Shown: positions 28,730 to 38,737, numbered from the stretch's first letter. The stretch is 64,000 bases of DNA from Pseudidiomarina planktonica (GCF_900177775.1 NZ_FXWH01000001.1:868001-932000), one strand, 5' to 3'. Translations and numbers: made by a program. Notes: generated by a model from the sequence alone, not told the origin.

Positions 28730-29574
28730 TAGTCTTCGCAGGCTTGCAGCGTGTTCTCAATCAAAGTCGCAACAGTCATGGGGCCAACGCCACCTGGTAC
28801 CGGGGTAATGAAAGCGGCTCGTTCAGCGGCGGCAGTGAAACCAACATCGCCACATAACTGACCATCAGGTTTGCGGTTCATACCAACATCAATAACGATA
28901 GCGCCGGGTTTTATCCACTCGCCAGGAATGAATTCCGGCTTGCCTACCGCAACCACCAGTAAGTCAGCTCGTTCAATGTGCTGCTGCAGGTTTTTGGTAA
29001 AGCGATGACAAACCGTGGTGGTGGCGCCGCCCAGCAATAGCTCAAGGCTCATCGGGCGACCCACAATATTAGAGGCGCCAACAACAACGGCATGTAAGCC
29101 GTGTAAATCAATGCCCAGGCTATCAAGCATGGTAATAACACCTTTCGGTGTACAAGGGCGAAGGGCTGGGTTGCGTTGAGCCAGGCGGCCGATGTTATAA
29201 GGATGGAAGCCATCGACATCTTTGTCCGGGCGAATGCGCTCCAAAATGGCCTGCGAGTCGAGTCCTGCAGGAAGCGGTAGTTGCACCAAAATGCCATCTA
29301 CGCTGGAATCATTATTCAGCTCATCAACAATCTGCTCAAGTTCTGCCTGAGTTGTTGTAGCTGGCAGGTCGTAGGCTTTGGAAGTAAAGCCAACTTCCTC
29401 GCAAGCACGACGTTTGCTGCCCACGTAAACTTCTGAGGCCGGATCGGTGCCAACCAGAACTACTGCGAGACCGGGCGCCCGGCGACCTGCCGCAGCTCGT
29501 TCGGCTACGCGGGTTTTAACCTGAGTACGCACGTTTTGGGCGATACGCTTTCCATCAATCAGTTGTGCAGACAT
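28711..29574 (-). CDS. folD: Methylenetetrahydrofolate dehydrogenase / cyclohydrolase (FolD)
   Basis: A 287-residue bifunctional enzyme interconverting 5,10-methylene-, methenyl- and 10-formyl-tetrahydrofolate for purine and formyl-Met synthesis. [16 protein letters not shown] contains the catalytic lysine. [24 protein letters not shown] and the NADP-binding [13 protein letters not shown] follow, and [19 protein letters not shown] ends the protein. I place the start at 29574 (MSAQLIDGK), which gives the usual family length; an upstream ATG at 29601 would add nine residues. The 3' end overlaps the TadE-like gene by 19 bases. Confidence 0.95.
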   Translation of the reverse strand: MSAQLIDGKRIAQNVRTQVKTRVAERAAAGRRAPGLAVVLVGTDPASEVYVGSKRRACEEVGFTSKAYDLPATTTQAELEQIVDELNNDSSVDGILVQLPLPAGLDSQAILERIRPDKDVDGFHPYNIGRLAQRNPALRPCTPKGVITMLDSLGIDLHGLHAVVVGASNIVGRPMSLELLLGGATTTVCHRFTKNLQQHIERADLLVVAVGKPEFIPGEWIKPGAIVIDVGMNRKPDGQLCGDVGFTAAAERAAFITPVPGGVGPMTVATLIENTLQACEDYHDPEE

Positions 29575-29717
29575 ATAAGACGCTTCTAAAGGTTGTTGCA
29601 TGAATAATCAGAGGCGCTATTTTCGCAGATAATTGGATGCGGGTGTAGCGCAAATCACGAAAACCTCGGTAAGTTGTTGCAAAAGTAAGCAGTTAAAGGT
29701 TTCCAGCAAAAAAGTGT

Positions 29718-29746
29718 TTGACGGTAATGGGTGCAAACGGTAATAT
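29718..29746 (+). promoter_or_regulatory. Predicted promoter of the tRNA cluster with GC-rich discriminator
   Basis: TTGACG and TAATAT are 17 bases apart and are followed by TCGCCCCCG, a GC-rich discriminator of the kind found at stringently controlled stable-RNA promoters. The first tRNA begins about 78 bases after the predicted start point. Confidence 0.7.
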
Positions 29747-29831
29747 TCGCCCCCGTTGTCAGGCAGCGCTGCAATAACCTTTTGCAGATGTTCCAGGGCA
29801 ACCTTTGTAAACGAAGTTTCAAGCAAAATGT

Positions 29832-29908
29832 CGGTGATTAGCGCAGCTTGGTAGCGCACTTGGTTTGGGTCCAAGGGGTCGCAGGTTCAAATCCTGCATC
29901 ACCGACCA
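29832..29908 (+). tRNA. tRNA-Pro (anticodon TGG), copy 1
   Basis: A 77-nt cloverleaf with acceptor stem CGGTGAT/ATCACCG, anticodon loop TTTGGGT (anticodon TGG), T-arm GGTTCAAATCC and encoded CCA. It is identical to the copy at 30195 over an 83-base direct repeat (29829-29911 and 30192-30274). Confidence 0.97.
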
Positions 29909-29957
29909 CTTTGTTCAATGCTTAGTTTTGCAGAATAGATTAGGGTTTCGCTATTGT

Positions 29958-30034
<77 letters not shown>

Positions 30035-30075
30035 GTTAGCACCTTAGGCTTAAAGTTCGTGTAAGTCAGTCAGTG

Positions 30076-30151
30076 GTGGCTGTAGCTCAGTTGGTAGAGC
30101 CCCGGATTGTGATTCCGGTTGTCGTGGGTTCAAATCCCATCAGCCACCCCA
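30076..30151 (+). tRNA. tRNA-His (anticodon GTG)
   Basis: A 76-nt cloverleaf with acceptor GTGGCTG/CAGCCAC, anticodon loop TTGTGAT (anticodon GTG), discriminator C and encoded CCA. The base before it (30075) is G, which supplies the extra G-1 typical of tRNA-His. Confidence 0.97.
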
Positions 30152-30194
30152 TTTCTTTAACTCACGCAAGTGAGTCTGAATAAAAGTCATTTGT

Positions 30195-30271
30195 CGGTGA
30201 TTAGCGCAGCTTGGTAGCGCACTTGGTTTGGGTCCAAGGGGTCGCAGGTTCAAATCCTGCATCACCGACCA
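30195..30271 (+). tRNA. tRNA-Pro (anticodon TGG), copy 2
   Basis: Identical to copy 1 at 29832, with encoded CCA. The order Arg-His-Pro recalls the E. coli argX-hisR-leuT-proM operon. No clear terminator follows before the diguanylate cyclase gene. Confidence 0.97.
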
Positions 30272-30419
30272 CTTCTTTATATACCCCGTTCATTGTTAGT
30301 TTCATTCTTCCTTATCGTTATCTAAATCATGATTTTACTGTTGTTGTACTTTCGTAAGTCCTTTGTGTAGTCTTAGGTCATCTTTACACTTTGCCTAAAC
30401 CACAGGATTCTGATCAACT

Positions 30420-31505
30420 ATGACTGACAAGGGGTTTGACCAGCTAATTCTGGAAATTTCGACTCAGCTGATTAATTGCCATCAGAATGACTTCGCGGCA
30501 CATATTGATTCGGCGCTGGAAGCACTGGGACGGTTTGGCGATAAAGACCGCTGCTATGTATTCTTATTTAATGAAAATATTACCAGCATGGATAATGTTT
30601 ACGAATGGGTAAGCACTGGTATATCTCCGCACAAAGACGACCTGCAGAATATTACTGAAACCATGTTGCCATGGTTTTTTCAGGCCATCAAAGAACAAGA
30701 CTACGTGTCTATTTCCGATACGAGGGAACTACCACCTGCGGCGACTGCTGAAAAAGAAGAATTTAAGCGCGAAAATATTCAGTCGGTACTGTGCGTACCT
30801 ATGCGCTTGAGTGGTCGCCTGATTGGTTTTGTTGGCTGTGACTTAGTGAATCGAAGGAAAGACTGGTTAGCAAGCGACGTGCGCGAGCTACAAATTATCT
30901 CCGATATGCTGGCCAATACTATTGCTCGCCAAGCTACTGAAACCAAACTACGCGAGGTGGAAGCCGAACTGCGCGAAGCGAATCAGCGGTTGCAGCGGCA
31001 GGCCATGGAAGATGGTTTAACCGGAGTCGGTAATCGCCGCGCGCTGGATGAGCGGATCGAGCAGGAACTGGCTCGCTGCGTGCGCCACGGGCGTTTGCTG
31101 AGTCTGATGCTGATTGATGTTGACTACTTCAAGCCATTTAATGACGAGATGGGGCACGTGTTAGGCGATGCTGTTTTGCAACGGGTTGCTTGTGAAATTC
31201 GCAGTAGCTTTATGCGTCATGACGAGTTTGTCGCTCGCTACGGCGGTGATGAGTTTATGGTGTTGTGTGCGGAACTATCGTCAGTAGAAGTGTTGCAACG
31301 CGCGCAGCGCTTGAATGAAAAAATTAGTCAGATAGAAATTGCAGGTATTAACCGCAAGCTCACGGTAAGTATAGGTGTGGCTACGATTCGGCCCGACACC
31401 ATGACCACCCCTGAGGCTTTAATAGAAATTGTTGATAAAGCCACCTACGAAGCCAAAGCGCAAGGTCGAAACCGCAGTCACGCGGTGGTGATGGACCGAC
31501 TCTAA
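30420..31505 (+). CDS. GAF-GGDEF diguanylate cyclase
   Basis: A 361-residue soluble protein that probably makes cyclic di-GMP. The N-terminal half (about 20-175) looks like a GAF sensor (VYEWVSTGISPHKDDLQ, IQSVLCVPMRLSGRLIGFVG). A short coiled coil leads to a GGDEF domain (about 195-355) with DGLTGVGNRRALDERI, LIDVDYFKPFND and an intact active site RYGGDEF (GGDEF at 275-279). The inhibitory I-site position reads RHDE instead of RxxD, so product inhibition may be altered. It converges with a GAF gene and overlaps it by four bases. Confidence 0.9.
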   Translation: MTDKGFDQLILEISTQLINCHQNDFAAHIDSALEALGRFGDKDRCYVFLFNENITSMDNVYEWVSTGISPHKDDLQNITETMLPWFFQAIKEQDYVSISDTRELPPAATAEKEEFKRENIQSVLCVPMRLSGRLIGFVGCDLVNRRKDWLASDVRELQIISDMLANTIARQATETKLREVEAELREANQRLQRQAMEDGLTGVGNRRALDERIEQELARCVRHGRLLSLMLIDVDYFKPFNDEMGHVLGDAVLQRVACEIRSSFMRHDEFVARYGGDEFMVLCAELSSVEVLQRAQRLNEKISQIEIAGINRKLTVSIGVATIRPDTMTTPEALIEIVDKATYEAKAQGRNRSHAVVMDRL

Positions 31506-32080
31506 CCGGTTTGGTCGGTTATTTTATCGCTCAACTTACGTATTTTATGGCGCAGCTGTAGCTGTTCCATAACCTGCCGGGATAACGCCTGTAGCGCGTT
31601 CTGCTGGGTTGGCGTAATACGATTAGGCTTAGTGTCGATAACGCACAAGGAGCCCAGCGCATGGCCAGCATCGGTTAATAGGGGCGCGCCGGCGTAAAAA
31701 CGAATATAGGGGTGACCGGTTACCAAGGGGTTATTCGCAAAGCGCACATCTTTAGTGGCATCTTCGATCACCATTATTTGCCCCGGATTCATAATCGCGT
31801 AGGCACAAAAAGAATGGTCACGTGGGGTTTCATCAACGCCAATATCTACCCCGGCTGCTGATTTAAACCACTGGCGATAGCTATCAATAAAAGAAATTAA
31901 CGCAATAGGTGCCTGACAAATGGTAGCAGCTAACTGCGTCAGGTCGTCGTAACTTTGCTCTGGCAGCGTATCCAGAATATTGAAATCCTGCAGAGATAAC
32001 AGGCGTTCGGCTTCATTGAAAGGTTGGGGTGCACCCACGAGACGTCTCCTCGGTAACAAGCATGACTGCTTAGATTGCAT
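31502..32080 (-). CDS. GAF-domain sensor protein
   Basis: A 192-residue soluble protein made almost wholly of one GAF domain (about 35-180). Family features are NEAERLLSLQDFNILDTLPEQSYDD (from about residue 22), PIALISFIDSYRQWFKS, DHSFCAYAI and GALGSLCVIDTKP-type sequence (GHALGSLCVIDTK). Such GAF modules usually sit in front of GGDEF or kinase domains; here it stands alone and faces a diguanylate cyclase gene, four bases of overlap. The ligand is unknown. A role with the neighbouring cyclase is a guess from position. Confidence 0.82.
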   Translation of the reverse strand: MQSKQSCLLPRRRLVGAPQPFNEAERLLSLQDFNILDTLPEQSYDDLTQLAATICQAPIALISFIDSYRQWFKSAAGVDIGVDETPRDHSFCAYAIMNPGQIMVIEDATKDVRFANNPLVTGHPYIRFYAGAPLLTDAGHALGSLCVIDTKPNRITPTQQNALQALSRQVMEQLQLRHKIRKLSDKITDQTG

Positions 32081-32208
32081 GTTGACACCTGAGATCTAAC
32101 CATCAGATAGCGTCAGTAATTGTTTAAAAATACCAGATTCTGGCGCACATTGCGAAAGCAAATGAGCAGGAAGAATAGTTTGCTTTGCGAAAAAAACCAC
32201 TTCAACGC

Positions 32209-32237
32209 TCGACTACTGTAGTATGGCTCGCTATAAT
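32209..32237 (+). promoter_or_regulatory. Predicted sigma70 promoter for tig
   Basis: TCGACT and a perfect TATAAT are 17 bases apart. The predicted start is about 97 bases before the tig ATG. Confidence 0.65.
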
Positions 32238-32340
32238 GTTGCGTCATTTTTGGGGCCCGTTCAGTGGGCCAACACAAGCGCGTAGGGTGAAGTAAATCGC
32301 TCTGCGGCACCACGAACAGTGAAGCCGAGGTAAAGAAGCA

Positions 32341-33642
32341 ATGCAGGTTTCTGTAGAGACAACGCAGGGATTAGAACGCCGCGCAACCATTACGGTACCG
32401 GCGGAGACAATCGACAACGAAGTGAAGCGTCTGTTAAAAGACGAGTATCGTAACCGTCGCATAAACGGCTTCCGCAAAGGCAAAGTGCCGCCAAACGTAT
32501 TACAAAAACTATACGGCAAAGAAGCGCGGGCGCGGGCTGCATCAAACCTGATGCAAAGCAAATACTTTGAAGCCATGATGCAGGAAAAAATTAACCCTGC
32601 AGGTGCTCCAGCTATTGAACCTAAAGTGAATGAACCAGGTAAAGACCTTGAGTTCGTTGCTACTTTCGAAGTGTATCCGGAAGTGAAGGTTAACGCTTTA
32701 GACAAAGTTAAAATTGAAAAGCCGGATGTTGAAGTAACCGATAAAGACGTTGATACGATGATGGAAACATTACGTAAGCAACACGCTGGCTGGAAAGAAG
32801 TGAAGCGTAAGTCGAAAAAAGGTGAGCGCATCACTATCGATTTCACTGGTTCTATTGATGGCGAAGAATTTGAAGGTGGTAAAGCCACTGATTTCGCTCT
32901 AGAACTTGGCGAAGGTCGGATGATTCCAGGTTTTGAAGACGGCGTTATTGGTATGAAAGCCGGCGAAGAGAAAACCATTGAAGTGAACTTCCCTGATGAT
33001 TACCACGCAGAAAACTTGAAAGGCAAGAAAGCAGAATTTGCGATTGTTGCCAAAAAAGTAGAAGAGCGTGAGTTACCGGAAGTAAACGACGAATTCGTTG
33101 CTTTATTCGGTGTGAATGAAGGCGGCGTTGAAGCGCTTAAAGCTGAAGTTCGCAAGAATATGGAACGTGAGCTGAGCAACACGCTGAAAGGTAAAGTGAA
33201 AGAGCAGGTCTTAAAAGGCTTGGTCGAGAACAACGAAGTTGATTTACCGAAGTCAATGATTGACCAGGAAGTTGATGCTTTACGTAGCCAGGCAATGCAG
33301 CGTTTTGGTGAAAATCAGCCGAATATGCCGGAATTGCCAGCCGATCTGTTTGAAGAACAGGCGAAAGAGCGGGTTAAAGTAGGTTTGTTGTTAGGCGAAG
33401 TGATTCGTGGCAACGACCTGAAAGTTGACGAGAAAAAAGTTGACGAAATTATCGCCAACAATGCGTCTGCTTACGAAGATCCAGAAGAAGTTGTCGCCTA
33501 TTACAAAGGCAATAAAGAACTGATGCAACAAGTGCGCAATGTGGCTTTAGAAGAACAAGCCATTGACTTTATTCTTGAGCAAGCGAAAGTGACCAAGAAG
33601 AAAGCAAGTTTTGATGATTTGATGAATCCAAAACAGCAATAA
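32341..33642 (+). CDS. tig: Trigger factor chaperone (Tig)
   Basis: A 433-residue ribosome-bound chaperone. The N-terminal domain holds the ribosome-docking signature ([18 protein letters not shown], about 41-58). An FKBP-type peptidyl-prolyl isomerase domain (about 160-245) follows, with [16 protein letters not shown] and [18 protein letters not shown]. The long C-terminal helical domain makes up the rest. The length is the same as E. coli Tig within a residue or two. It leads the conserved tig-clpP-clpX-lon cluster and ends in a strong hairpin terminator. Confidence 0.97.
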   Translation: MQVSVETTQGLERRATITVPAETIDNEVKRLLKDEYRNRRINGFRKGKVPPNVLQKLYGKEARARAASNLMQSKYFEAMMQEKINPAGAPAIEPKVNEPGKDLEFVATFEVYPEVKVNALDKVKIEKPDVEVTDKDVDTMMETLRKQHAGWKEVKRKSKKGERITIDFTGSIDGEEFEGGKATDFALELGEGRMIPGFEDGVIGMKAGEEKTIEVNFPDDYHAENLKGKKAEFAIVAKKVEERELPEVNDEFVALFGVNEGGVEALKAEVRKNMERELSNTLKGKVKEQVLKGLVENNEVDLPKSMIDQEVDALRSQAMQRFGENQPNMPELPADLFEEQAKERVKVGLLLGEVIRGNDLKVDEKKVDEIIANNASAYEDPEEVVAYYKGNKELMQQVRNVALEEQAIDFILEQAKVTKKKASFDDLMNPKQQ

Positions 33643-33643
33643 G

Positions 33644-33673
33644 TTGACGCATCAGTAAACAACTTGGTTTAAT
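33644..33673 (+). promoter_or_regulatory. Predicted clpP promoter overlapping the tig terminator
   Basis: TTGACG (33644-33649) and TTTAAT (33668-33673) are 18 bases apart. The -10 element overlaps the base of the terminator stem, so a transcript starting near 33680 would lack most of the 5' arm and escape termination. Confidence 0.55.
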
Positions 33674-33705
33674 GGCTCGTATGTAGGCATACGAGCCATT
33701 TTTTG
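33671..33705 (+). terminator. Rho-independent terminator after tig
   Basis: A perfect 13-bp stem, AATGGCTCGTATG with CATACGAGCCATT, and a four-base loop, followed by TTTTTG. It ends only 17 bases before the clpP ATG. Confidence 0.85.
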
Positions 33706-33722
33706 TTTCAGGAGTACTATCT

Positions 33723-34349
33723 ATGACAAGTCACGCGCAAGAGCCGTTAGCGCAGCTGGTTCCAATGGTTGTTGAGCAAACCTCCAAAGGTGAGCGTTCG
33801 TTCGACATTTATTCCCGGTTGCTGAAAGAGCGCGTTATCTTCTGTTGTGGTCAGGTTGAAGATCACATGGCGAATCTGATTGTCGCCCAGTTACTGTTTC
33901 TTGAATCAGATAACCCTGATAAAGATATTTACTTATACATAAACTCACCTGGTGGTGCTGTTACCGCAGGCATGGCTATTTATGACACTATGCGTTTCAT
34001 TAAGCCAGACGTAAGTACGGTGTGCATGGGGCAAGCCGCCAGCATGGGTGCGTTCCTGTTAGCCGGTGGCGCTAAAGGTAAGCGTTTTTGTTTACCGAAT
34101 TCTCGCGTCATGATTCACCAGCCGTTAGGCGGGTTCCAGGGGCAGGCATCGGATTTTGAAATCCATGCGCGCCAAATTCTGGATATTAAAGAACGCATGA
34201 ACCGCATGTTAGCCGAGAATACCGGAAACAGCTTCGAGCAAGTTTCGAAAGATACTGATCGAGACCGCTTTATGTCAGCCGATCAAGCAGTTGAATATGG
34301 TGTGGTTGATGACATTCTGAGTAAGCGAGGTGAGCAGAATGACGGATAA
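33723..34349 (+). CDS. clpP: ATP-dependent Clp protease proteolytic subunit (ClpP)
   Basis: A 208-residue serine peptidase that forms the double-heptamer chamber of ClpXP and ClpAP. The catalytic serine is Ser107 in [11 protein letters not shown] and the histidine is His132 in [10 protein letters not shown]; the aspartate lies in DTDRDRFMS. The N-terminal segment [15 protein letters not shown] is typical. The first residues before it resemble the short propeptide of E. coli ClpP. An AGGAG precedes the start. The last 11 bases overlap the clpX start. Confidence 0.97.
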   Translation: MTSHAQEPLAQLVPMVVEQTSKGERSFDIYSRLLKERVIFCCGQVEDHMANLIVAQLLFLESDNPDKDIYLYINSPGGAVTAGMAIYDTMRFIKPDVSTVCMGQAASMGAFLLAGGAKGKRFCLPNSRVMIHQPLGGFQGQASDFEIHARQILDIKERMNRMLAENTGNSFEQVSKDTDRDRFMSADQAVEYGVVDDILSKRGEQNDG

Positions 34350-35619
34350 AACTCAAGACGGCGACGATAAGTCTCTGTTTTGTACTTTTTGTGGTAAAAG
34401 TCAGCATGAAGTGAAGAAGCTTATTGCTGGCCCTTCTGTATTCATCTGTGATGAATGTGTTGATCTCTGTAACGATATTTTGCACGAAGAAATTCAGGAA
34501 GTAGCAGCGCAGGACGGCCACACAAGTTTGCCGGTACCTAAAGAGATTCGCGCGCACTTGGATGAATATGTCATTGGTCAGGATCAAGCCAAAAAAGTAC
34601 TGGCTGTAGCGGTTTATAACCACTATAAACGCTTGCGTAATAATAGCGGTAAGAACCACGAAAACATTGAACTGGGTAAGAGTAATATCTTGCTCATTGG
34701 CCCGACTGGTTCAGGTAAAACTTATCTGGCGGAAACGCTGGCGCGCTTCCTGGATGTGCCTTTCACTATGGCTGATGCAACCACTTTAACCGAAGCCGGT
34801 TATGTGGGTGAAGACGTTGAAAACATTATTCAGAAGTTGCTGCAAAAGTGCGACTACGATGTTGAGAAAGCGCAACGCGGTATCGTTTATATTGATGAAA
34901 TTGATAAGATTTCGCGCAAGTCAGATAACCCTTCTATTACTCGCGATGTGTCGGGTGAAGGTGTACAGCAGGCGTTACTGAAGTTAATTGAAGGTACCAT
35001 TGCTGCCGTGCCGCCACAGGGTGGCCGTAAGCATCCGCAGCAAGAATTTTTGCAGGTAGATACCTCTAAAATACTGTTTATTTGCGGTGGTGCTTTCGCT
35101 GGCTTGAACAAGGTTATTGAGCAGCGCCTGGCAACAGGTACTGGCATTGGTTTCGGTGCTGAAGTGAAAAGCAAAGAAACGCACCAGGAAGGTAAAACCC
35201 TGGCTCAGGTAGAACCGGAAGATTTAGTGAAATACGGTCTAATTCCAGAGTTTATTGGGCGTTTACCGGTACTGGCTACCTTAGGCGAGTTGGATGAAGA
35301 AGCCTTAGTGCAAATTCTTCGCGAACCTAAGAATGCACTAACCAAGCAGTATTCAGCCTTATTCGAAATGGAAGGTGCTGAGCTGGAGTTCCGTGAAGAT
35401 GCCTTGCGTGAAATTGCGCGCAAAGCCATGATTCGTAAAACCGGTGCTCGCGGATTGCGTTCTATTGTTGAAGCTGTGCTGTTAGGTACCATGTATGAGC
35501 TGCCATCTATTGATGGTGTGAGCAAAGTGGTGATTGACGAGTCAGTGATAAAAGGCGAGTCGGATCCGATTTTGATTTATGAAAATCAACAGCAGGATAA
35601 GCACGCATCAGGTGAATAA
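34339..35619 (+). CDS. clpX: ATP-dependent Clp protease ATP-binding subunit (ClpX)
   Basis: A 426-residue AAA+ unfoldase that feeds substrates to ClpP. The N-terminal zinc-binding domain has Cys15, Cys18, Cys37 and Cys40 (CTFC and CDEC). Walker A is [14 protein letters not shown] near residue 117 and Walker B is [10 protein letters not shown]. The ClpP-docking IGF-type loop appears as GIGFGAE. I start it at 34339 (MTDKTQDG), which aligns with E. coli; a GTG nine bases upstream is also in frame. The start lies inside clpP, with an 11-base overlap, so the two are probably translationally coupled. Confidence 0.97.
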   Translation: MTDKTQDGDDKSLFCTFCGKSQHEVKKLIAGPSVFICDECVDLCNDILHEEIQEVAAQDGHTSLPVPKEIRAHLDEYVIGQDQAKKVLAVAVYNHYKRLRNNSGKNHENIELGKSNILLIGPTGSGKTYLAETLARFLDVPFTMADATTLTEAGYVGEDVENIIQKLLQKCDYDVEKAQRGIVYIDEIDKISRKSDNPSITRDVSGEGVQQALLKLIEGTIAAVPPQGGRKHPQQEFLQVDTSKILFICGGAFAGLNKVIEQRLATGTGIGFGAEVKSKETHQEGKTLAQVEPEDLVKYGLIPEFIGRLPVLATLGELDEEALVQILREPKNALTKQYSALFEMEGAELEFREDALREIARKAMIRKTGARGLRSIVEAVLLGTMYELPSIDGVSKVVIDESVIKGESDPILIYENQQQDKHASGE

Positions 35620-35646
35620 TTGACCTGTTTCAGCTGAAAAAAGTGT

Positions 35647-35673
35647 AAAAAGGGCCTAGTTGGCCCTTTTTTT
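35647..35673 (+). terminator. Rho-independent terminator after clpX
   Basis: AAAAAGGGCC and GGCCCTTTTT form a stem around a TAGT loop and run into a T-tract. It lies about 30 bases after the clpX stop. Confidence 0.85.
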
Positions 35674-35682
35674 GTGTTTTTC

Positions 35683-35710
35683 ATTGAACTTTACGTGGTC
35701 ACCCTCATAT
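35683..35710 (+). promoter_or_regulatory. Predicted sigma32 (heat-shock) promoter for lon
   Basis: ATTGAAC and CCCTCATAT lie 13 bases apart (GAA to CCC), close to the sigma32 pattern CTTGAA-N13/14-CCCCATNT. It is placed about 50 bases before the lon start. Confidence 0.6.
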
Positions 35711-35761
35711 TAAAGAGTAAGATAACTTTAACGACAGAAACCCCCAAGTGTGGAGAGAAAT

Positions 35762-38116
35762 ATGAGTGAAGCGCGAGTAGAACGCTTAAGTATTCCGGTA
35801 CTGCCGTTGCGTGATGTGGTGGTATACCCACATATGGTGATTCCGCTGTTTGTTGGCCGTGAAAAATCAATCCGCTGTTTAGAAGCAGCCATGGACAACG
35901 ATAAACAAATATTTTTGTCAGCCCAGAAAGATGCGTCGGTGGATGAGCCGGTGGCTGATGATATTTACCGCATTGGTGCGGTAGCTACCATTTTACAATT
36001 ACTGAAACTACCCGACGGTACCGTCAAAGTATTAGTGGAAGGCGTGCAGCGTGCGCAAATTGATGAGTTTGAAGACCACGACGAGTTCTTTAAAGCAACG
36101 GTTCATTATTTAGCTTCCGAGAGCATTCCTGACAATGAAGAGGAAGTGATGGTGCGCTCGGCCATCAATCAGTTTGAAGGCTACGTAAAGCTAAACAAAA
36201 AGATTCCACCGGAAGTTCTGACCTCGCTATCTGGCATTGAAGAAGCCGATCGTTTGGCTGATACCATGGCGGCGCATATGCCGTTGAAACTGGTAGATAA
36301 GCAGCACGTGTTAGAAATTACGGATGTGCGTGAGCGCTTAGAGTACCTGATGGCGCTGATGGAAGGCGAAATCGACATCCTGCAGGTTGAGAAGCGTATT
36401 CGCAGCCGGGTGAAGAAGCAGATGGAGAAGAGCCAGCGCGAGTACTATCTGAATGAGCAAATGAAAGCTATTCAGAAAGAACTGGGTGACATGGACGACG
36501 GCCCGGATGAGTTCGAAGCGCTGCAGAAAAAAATTGATGATGCGCAAATGCCCGCTGAAGCGAAAGAGAAAACTCAGGCGGAACTGCAGAAATTAAAAAT
36601 GATGTCGTCAATGTCGGCCGAAGCCACTGTGGTTCGCGGTTACATTGAATGGATGGTGTCAGTACCCTGGAAAAAACGCTCACGCATTAAGAAAGATTTA
36701 GCCAATGCGGAACGTATTCTGGATGCCGACCACTATGGTCTGGAAAAAGTAAAAGAACGCATTATTGAGTATTTAGCGGTGCAACAGCGCACCACCAAAG
36801 TGCGTGGCGCTATTTTATGTCTGGTGGGGCCGCCGGGTGTTGGTAAAACCTCGCTGGGGCAGTCTATTGCCCGGGCTACCGGCCGTAAGTACATTCGTAT
36901 GGCGCTGGGTGGCGTACGTGACGAAGCTGAAATTCGTGGTCACCGCCGCACCTACATTGGTTCTATGCCCGGCAAACTGATTCAGAAGATGGCCAAAGTA
37001 GGCGTACGTAACCCGTTATTCCTGCTGGATGAAATTGATAAAATGGCATCCGACATGCGTGGCGACCCGGCCTCAGCGTTGCTGGAAGTGCTGGATCCTG
37101 AACAGAACATCAATTTCAACGACCACTACCTGGAAGTAGATTACGATCTGTCCGATGTCATGTTTGTGGCAACCTCGAACAGCATGAATATTCCAGGTCC
37201 GCTGTTAGATCGAATGGAAGTGATTCGTTTGGCCGGTTACACCGAAGACGAGAAGCTGAACATTGCCAAGCGTCACTTGTTGCCGAAACAAATTGACCGT
37301 AATGGCTTAAAAGATAAAGAGATCTCGATTAGAGATGACGCAATTACAGCCATTATCCGTTATTACACCCGCGAAGCTGGCGTGCGTAACCTTGAGCGTG
37401 AACTGTCGCGTTTGTGTCGCAAAGCAGTGAAGAAAATTGTGCTCGACAAGCGCGTGAAGAATGTTGAAGTGACGGCGAAGAATCTGGGCGACTTCCTGGG
37501 CGTACAGCGCTTTGATTATGGTAAAGCTGAAGATAATAACCAGATTGGTCAGGTAACTGGCTTAGCCTGGACCGAAGTGGGCGGCGACTTGCTTACCATT
37601 GAGGCTACTAACGTGGCCGGTAAAGGCAAAATTACTTCAACCGGTTCGCTGGGTGATGTGATGCAAGAGTCCATTCAAACGGCCTTAACCGTGGTTCGTA
37701 GTCGCGCCGATAAACTTGGTATTAGTGACGACTTCCACGAAAAACGTGACCTGCACGTACACGTACCTGAAGGTGCTACGCCGAAGGACGGCCCAAGCGC
37801 AGGTGTGGCTATGGTTGTTGCCTTAGTGTCTTCGCTGACCAAAATACCGGTTCGGGCGGAAGTCGCCATGACGGGTGAAATTACCTTGCGTGGTGAAGTG
37901 CTTGCCATTGGTGGCTTGAAAGAGAAGCTGTTAGCAGCGCATCGTGGTGGTATTAAGCATGTATTGATACCAAAAGAAAACGAGCGTGATTTGAAAGAAA
38001 TCAGCGACAATGTGAAAGCAGACTTAAAAATTCAACCTGTGAAGTGGATAGATGAGGTATTAAAGGTTGCTTTAGAGCGAGAACCGTCTGCATCTAGTAC
38101 GAAAGTAGAAGGTTAA
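35762..38116 (+). CDS. lon: ATP-dependent protease Lon
   Basis: A 784-residue AAA+ serine protease that degrades misfolded and regulatory proteins. It has an N-terminal substrate-binding domain ([20 protein letters not shown]), a coiled helical region, an AAA+ module with Walker [13 protein letters not shown] near residue 356, and a C-terminal protease domain whose nucleophile is Ser679 in [11 protein letters not shown]. Position and length are the same as in E. coli Lon. I start it at the ATG at 35762, with GGAGAG just upstream; a GTG 12 bases earlier is also in frame. It has a heat-shock type promoter. Confidence 0.97.
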   Translation: MSEARVERLSIPVLPLRDVVVYPHMVIPLFVGREKSIRCLEAAMDNDKQIFLSAQKDASVDEPVADDIYRIGAVATILQLLKLPDGTVKVLVEGVQRAQIDEFEDHDEFFKATVHYLASESIPDNEEEVMVRSAINQFEGYVKLNKKIPPEVLTSLSGIEEADRLADTMAAHMPLKLVDKQHVLEITDVRERLEYLMALMEGEIDILQVEKRIRSRVKKQMEKSQREYYLNEQMKAIQKELGDMDDGPDEFEALQKKIDDAQMPAEAKEKTQAELQKLKMMSSMSAEATVVRGYIEWMVSVPWKKRSRIKKDLANAERILDADHYGLEKVKERIIEYLAVQQRTTKVRGAILCLVGPPGVGKTSLGQSIARATGRKYIRMALGGVRDEAEIRGHRRTYIGSMPGKLIQKMAKVGVRNPLFLLDEIDKMASDMRGDPASALLEVLDPEQNINFNDHYLEVDYDLSDVMFVATSNSMNIPGPLLDRMEVIRLAGYTEDEKLNIAKRHLLPKQIDRNGLKDKEISIRDDAITAIIRYYTREAGVRNLERELSRLCRKAVKKIVLDKRVKNVEVTAKNLGDFLGVQRFDYGKAEDNNQIGQVTGLAWTEVGGDLLTIEATNVAGKGKITSTGSLGDVMQESIQTALTVVRSRADKLGISDDFHEKRDLHVHVPEGATPKDGPSAGVAMVVALVSSLTKIPVRAEVAMTGEITLRGEVLAIGGLKEKLLAAHRGGIKHVLIPKENERDLKEISDNVKADLKIQPVKWIDEVLKVALEREPSASSTKVEG

Positions 38117-38122
38117 CGGCAA

Positions 38123-38168
38123 AATGCGGCCTGCGAGCATAACATTTAGCTAGAGGCCGCATTCTTTC
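38123..38168 (+). terminator. Possible terminator after lon
   Basis: AATGCGGCCT (38123-38132) pairs perfectly with AGGCCGCATT (38154-38163) around a 21-base loop, followed by a short T-rich tail. The rest of the 304-base lon-hupB gap carries the hupB promoter and nothing else I can support. Confidence 0.5.
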
Positions 38169-38321
38169 GTTAAAAAAACTTGTAAAAAGGGTTCTCAATC
38201 CTAAATCTTGTGGTAGCCTAGAGTTAAGTTGAGTAAGCCTTACTAGCACTGCTTTAGACTATGCTAACCAAAGGCTGAAAACTTTAGCCGAGGTTCTAGG
38301 TATTAGAATTGAAGGCGGTGC

Positions 38322-38350
38322 TTGAACTCTAAGTTTAAGCTTGTTATAAA
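38322..38350 (+). promoter_or_regulatory. Predicted sigma70 promoter for hupB
   Basis: TTGAAC and TATAAA stand exactly 17 bases apart, five of six bases matching consensus in the -10 element. The leader to the hupB start would be about 64 bases. Confidence 0.7.
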
Positions 38351-38420
38351 CTTCGCTGGCCCATTTAATTCCGAATGGAACCACGGAAACTTGATAATAA
38401 CAATCTAAGGGGATGATACT

Positions 38421-38693
38421 GTGAACAAGTCTCAGCTAGTTGATAAAATTGCCGAGGGGGCTGAAATTTCTAAAGCCGCCGCTGGTCGTGCTTTGGACTC
38501 ATTCATTGAAGCAGTAACTGAAGCTTTAAAAAAAGGTGAGCAAGTAGCTTTAGTGGGTTTTGGTACTTACCAAGTACGTGAGCGTTCAGCTCGCACTGGT
38601 CGTAACCCGCAAACAGGTCAAACTATTCAGATCGCTGCTGCCAAAGTACCTTCGTTTAAGGCTGGCAAAGCACTGAAAGACGCAGTTAATTAA
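38421..38693 (+). CDS. hupB: DNA-binding protein HU-beta (HupB)
   Basis: A 90-residue histone-like protein of the HU/IHF family that bends DNA and shapes the nucleoid. [20 protein letters not shown] begins the helical dimer domain, [22 protein letters not shown] forms the DNA-gripping beta arm region, and [18 protein letters not shown] ends the protein, all close to E. coli HupB. The start codon is GTG, with AAGGGGA nine bases upstream. A hairpin follows directly, then tRNA-Asp. Confidence 0.97.
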   Translation: MNKSQLVDKIAEGAEISKAAAGRALDSFIEAVTEALKKGEQVALVGFGTYQVRERSARTGRNPQTGQTIQIAAAKVPSFKAGKALKDAVN

Positions 38694-38695
38694 TG

Positions 38696-38720
38696 AAAGG
38701 CGCTTAATGAGCGCCTTTTG
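38696..38720 (+). terminator. Hairpin between hupB and tRNA-Asp
   Basis: AAAGGCGCT and AGCGCCTTTT form a stem with a short loop just after the hupB stop. Only 17 bases separate it from the tRNA gene, so it may be a leaky terminator or a processing signal. Confidence 0.7.
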
Positions 38721-38737
38721 TGCATTAACTGCGGGAC

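Noticed and set aside
27900-28760. Shufflon (invertible pilV ends)
   Set aside because: No inverted repeats of the sfx type, no alternative C-terminal segments and no recombinase gene are visible.
29617-29874. 85-codon frame on the minus strand between folD and the tRNA cluster
   Set aside because: Its start lies antisense to tRNA-Pro copy 1 and its body covers the predicted tRNA promoter. From a TTG at about 29827 it reads as plausible protein, but no family was recognised and no ribosome-binding site is seen.
32244-32978. 244-codon minus-strand frame across the start of tig
   Set aside because: It is antisense to the well-supported trigger factor gene and has no family resemblance.
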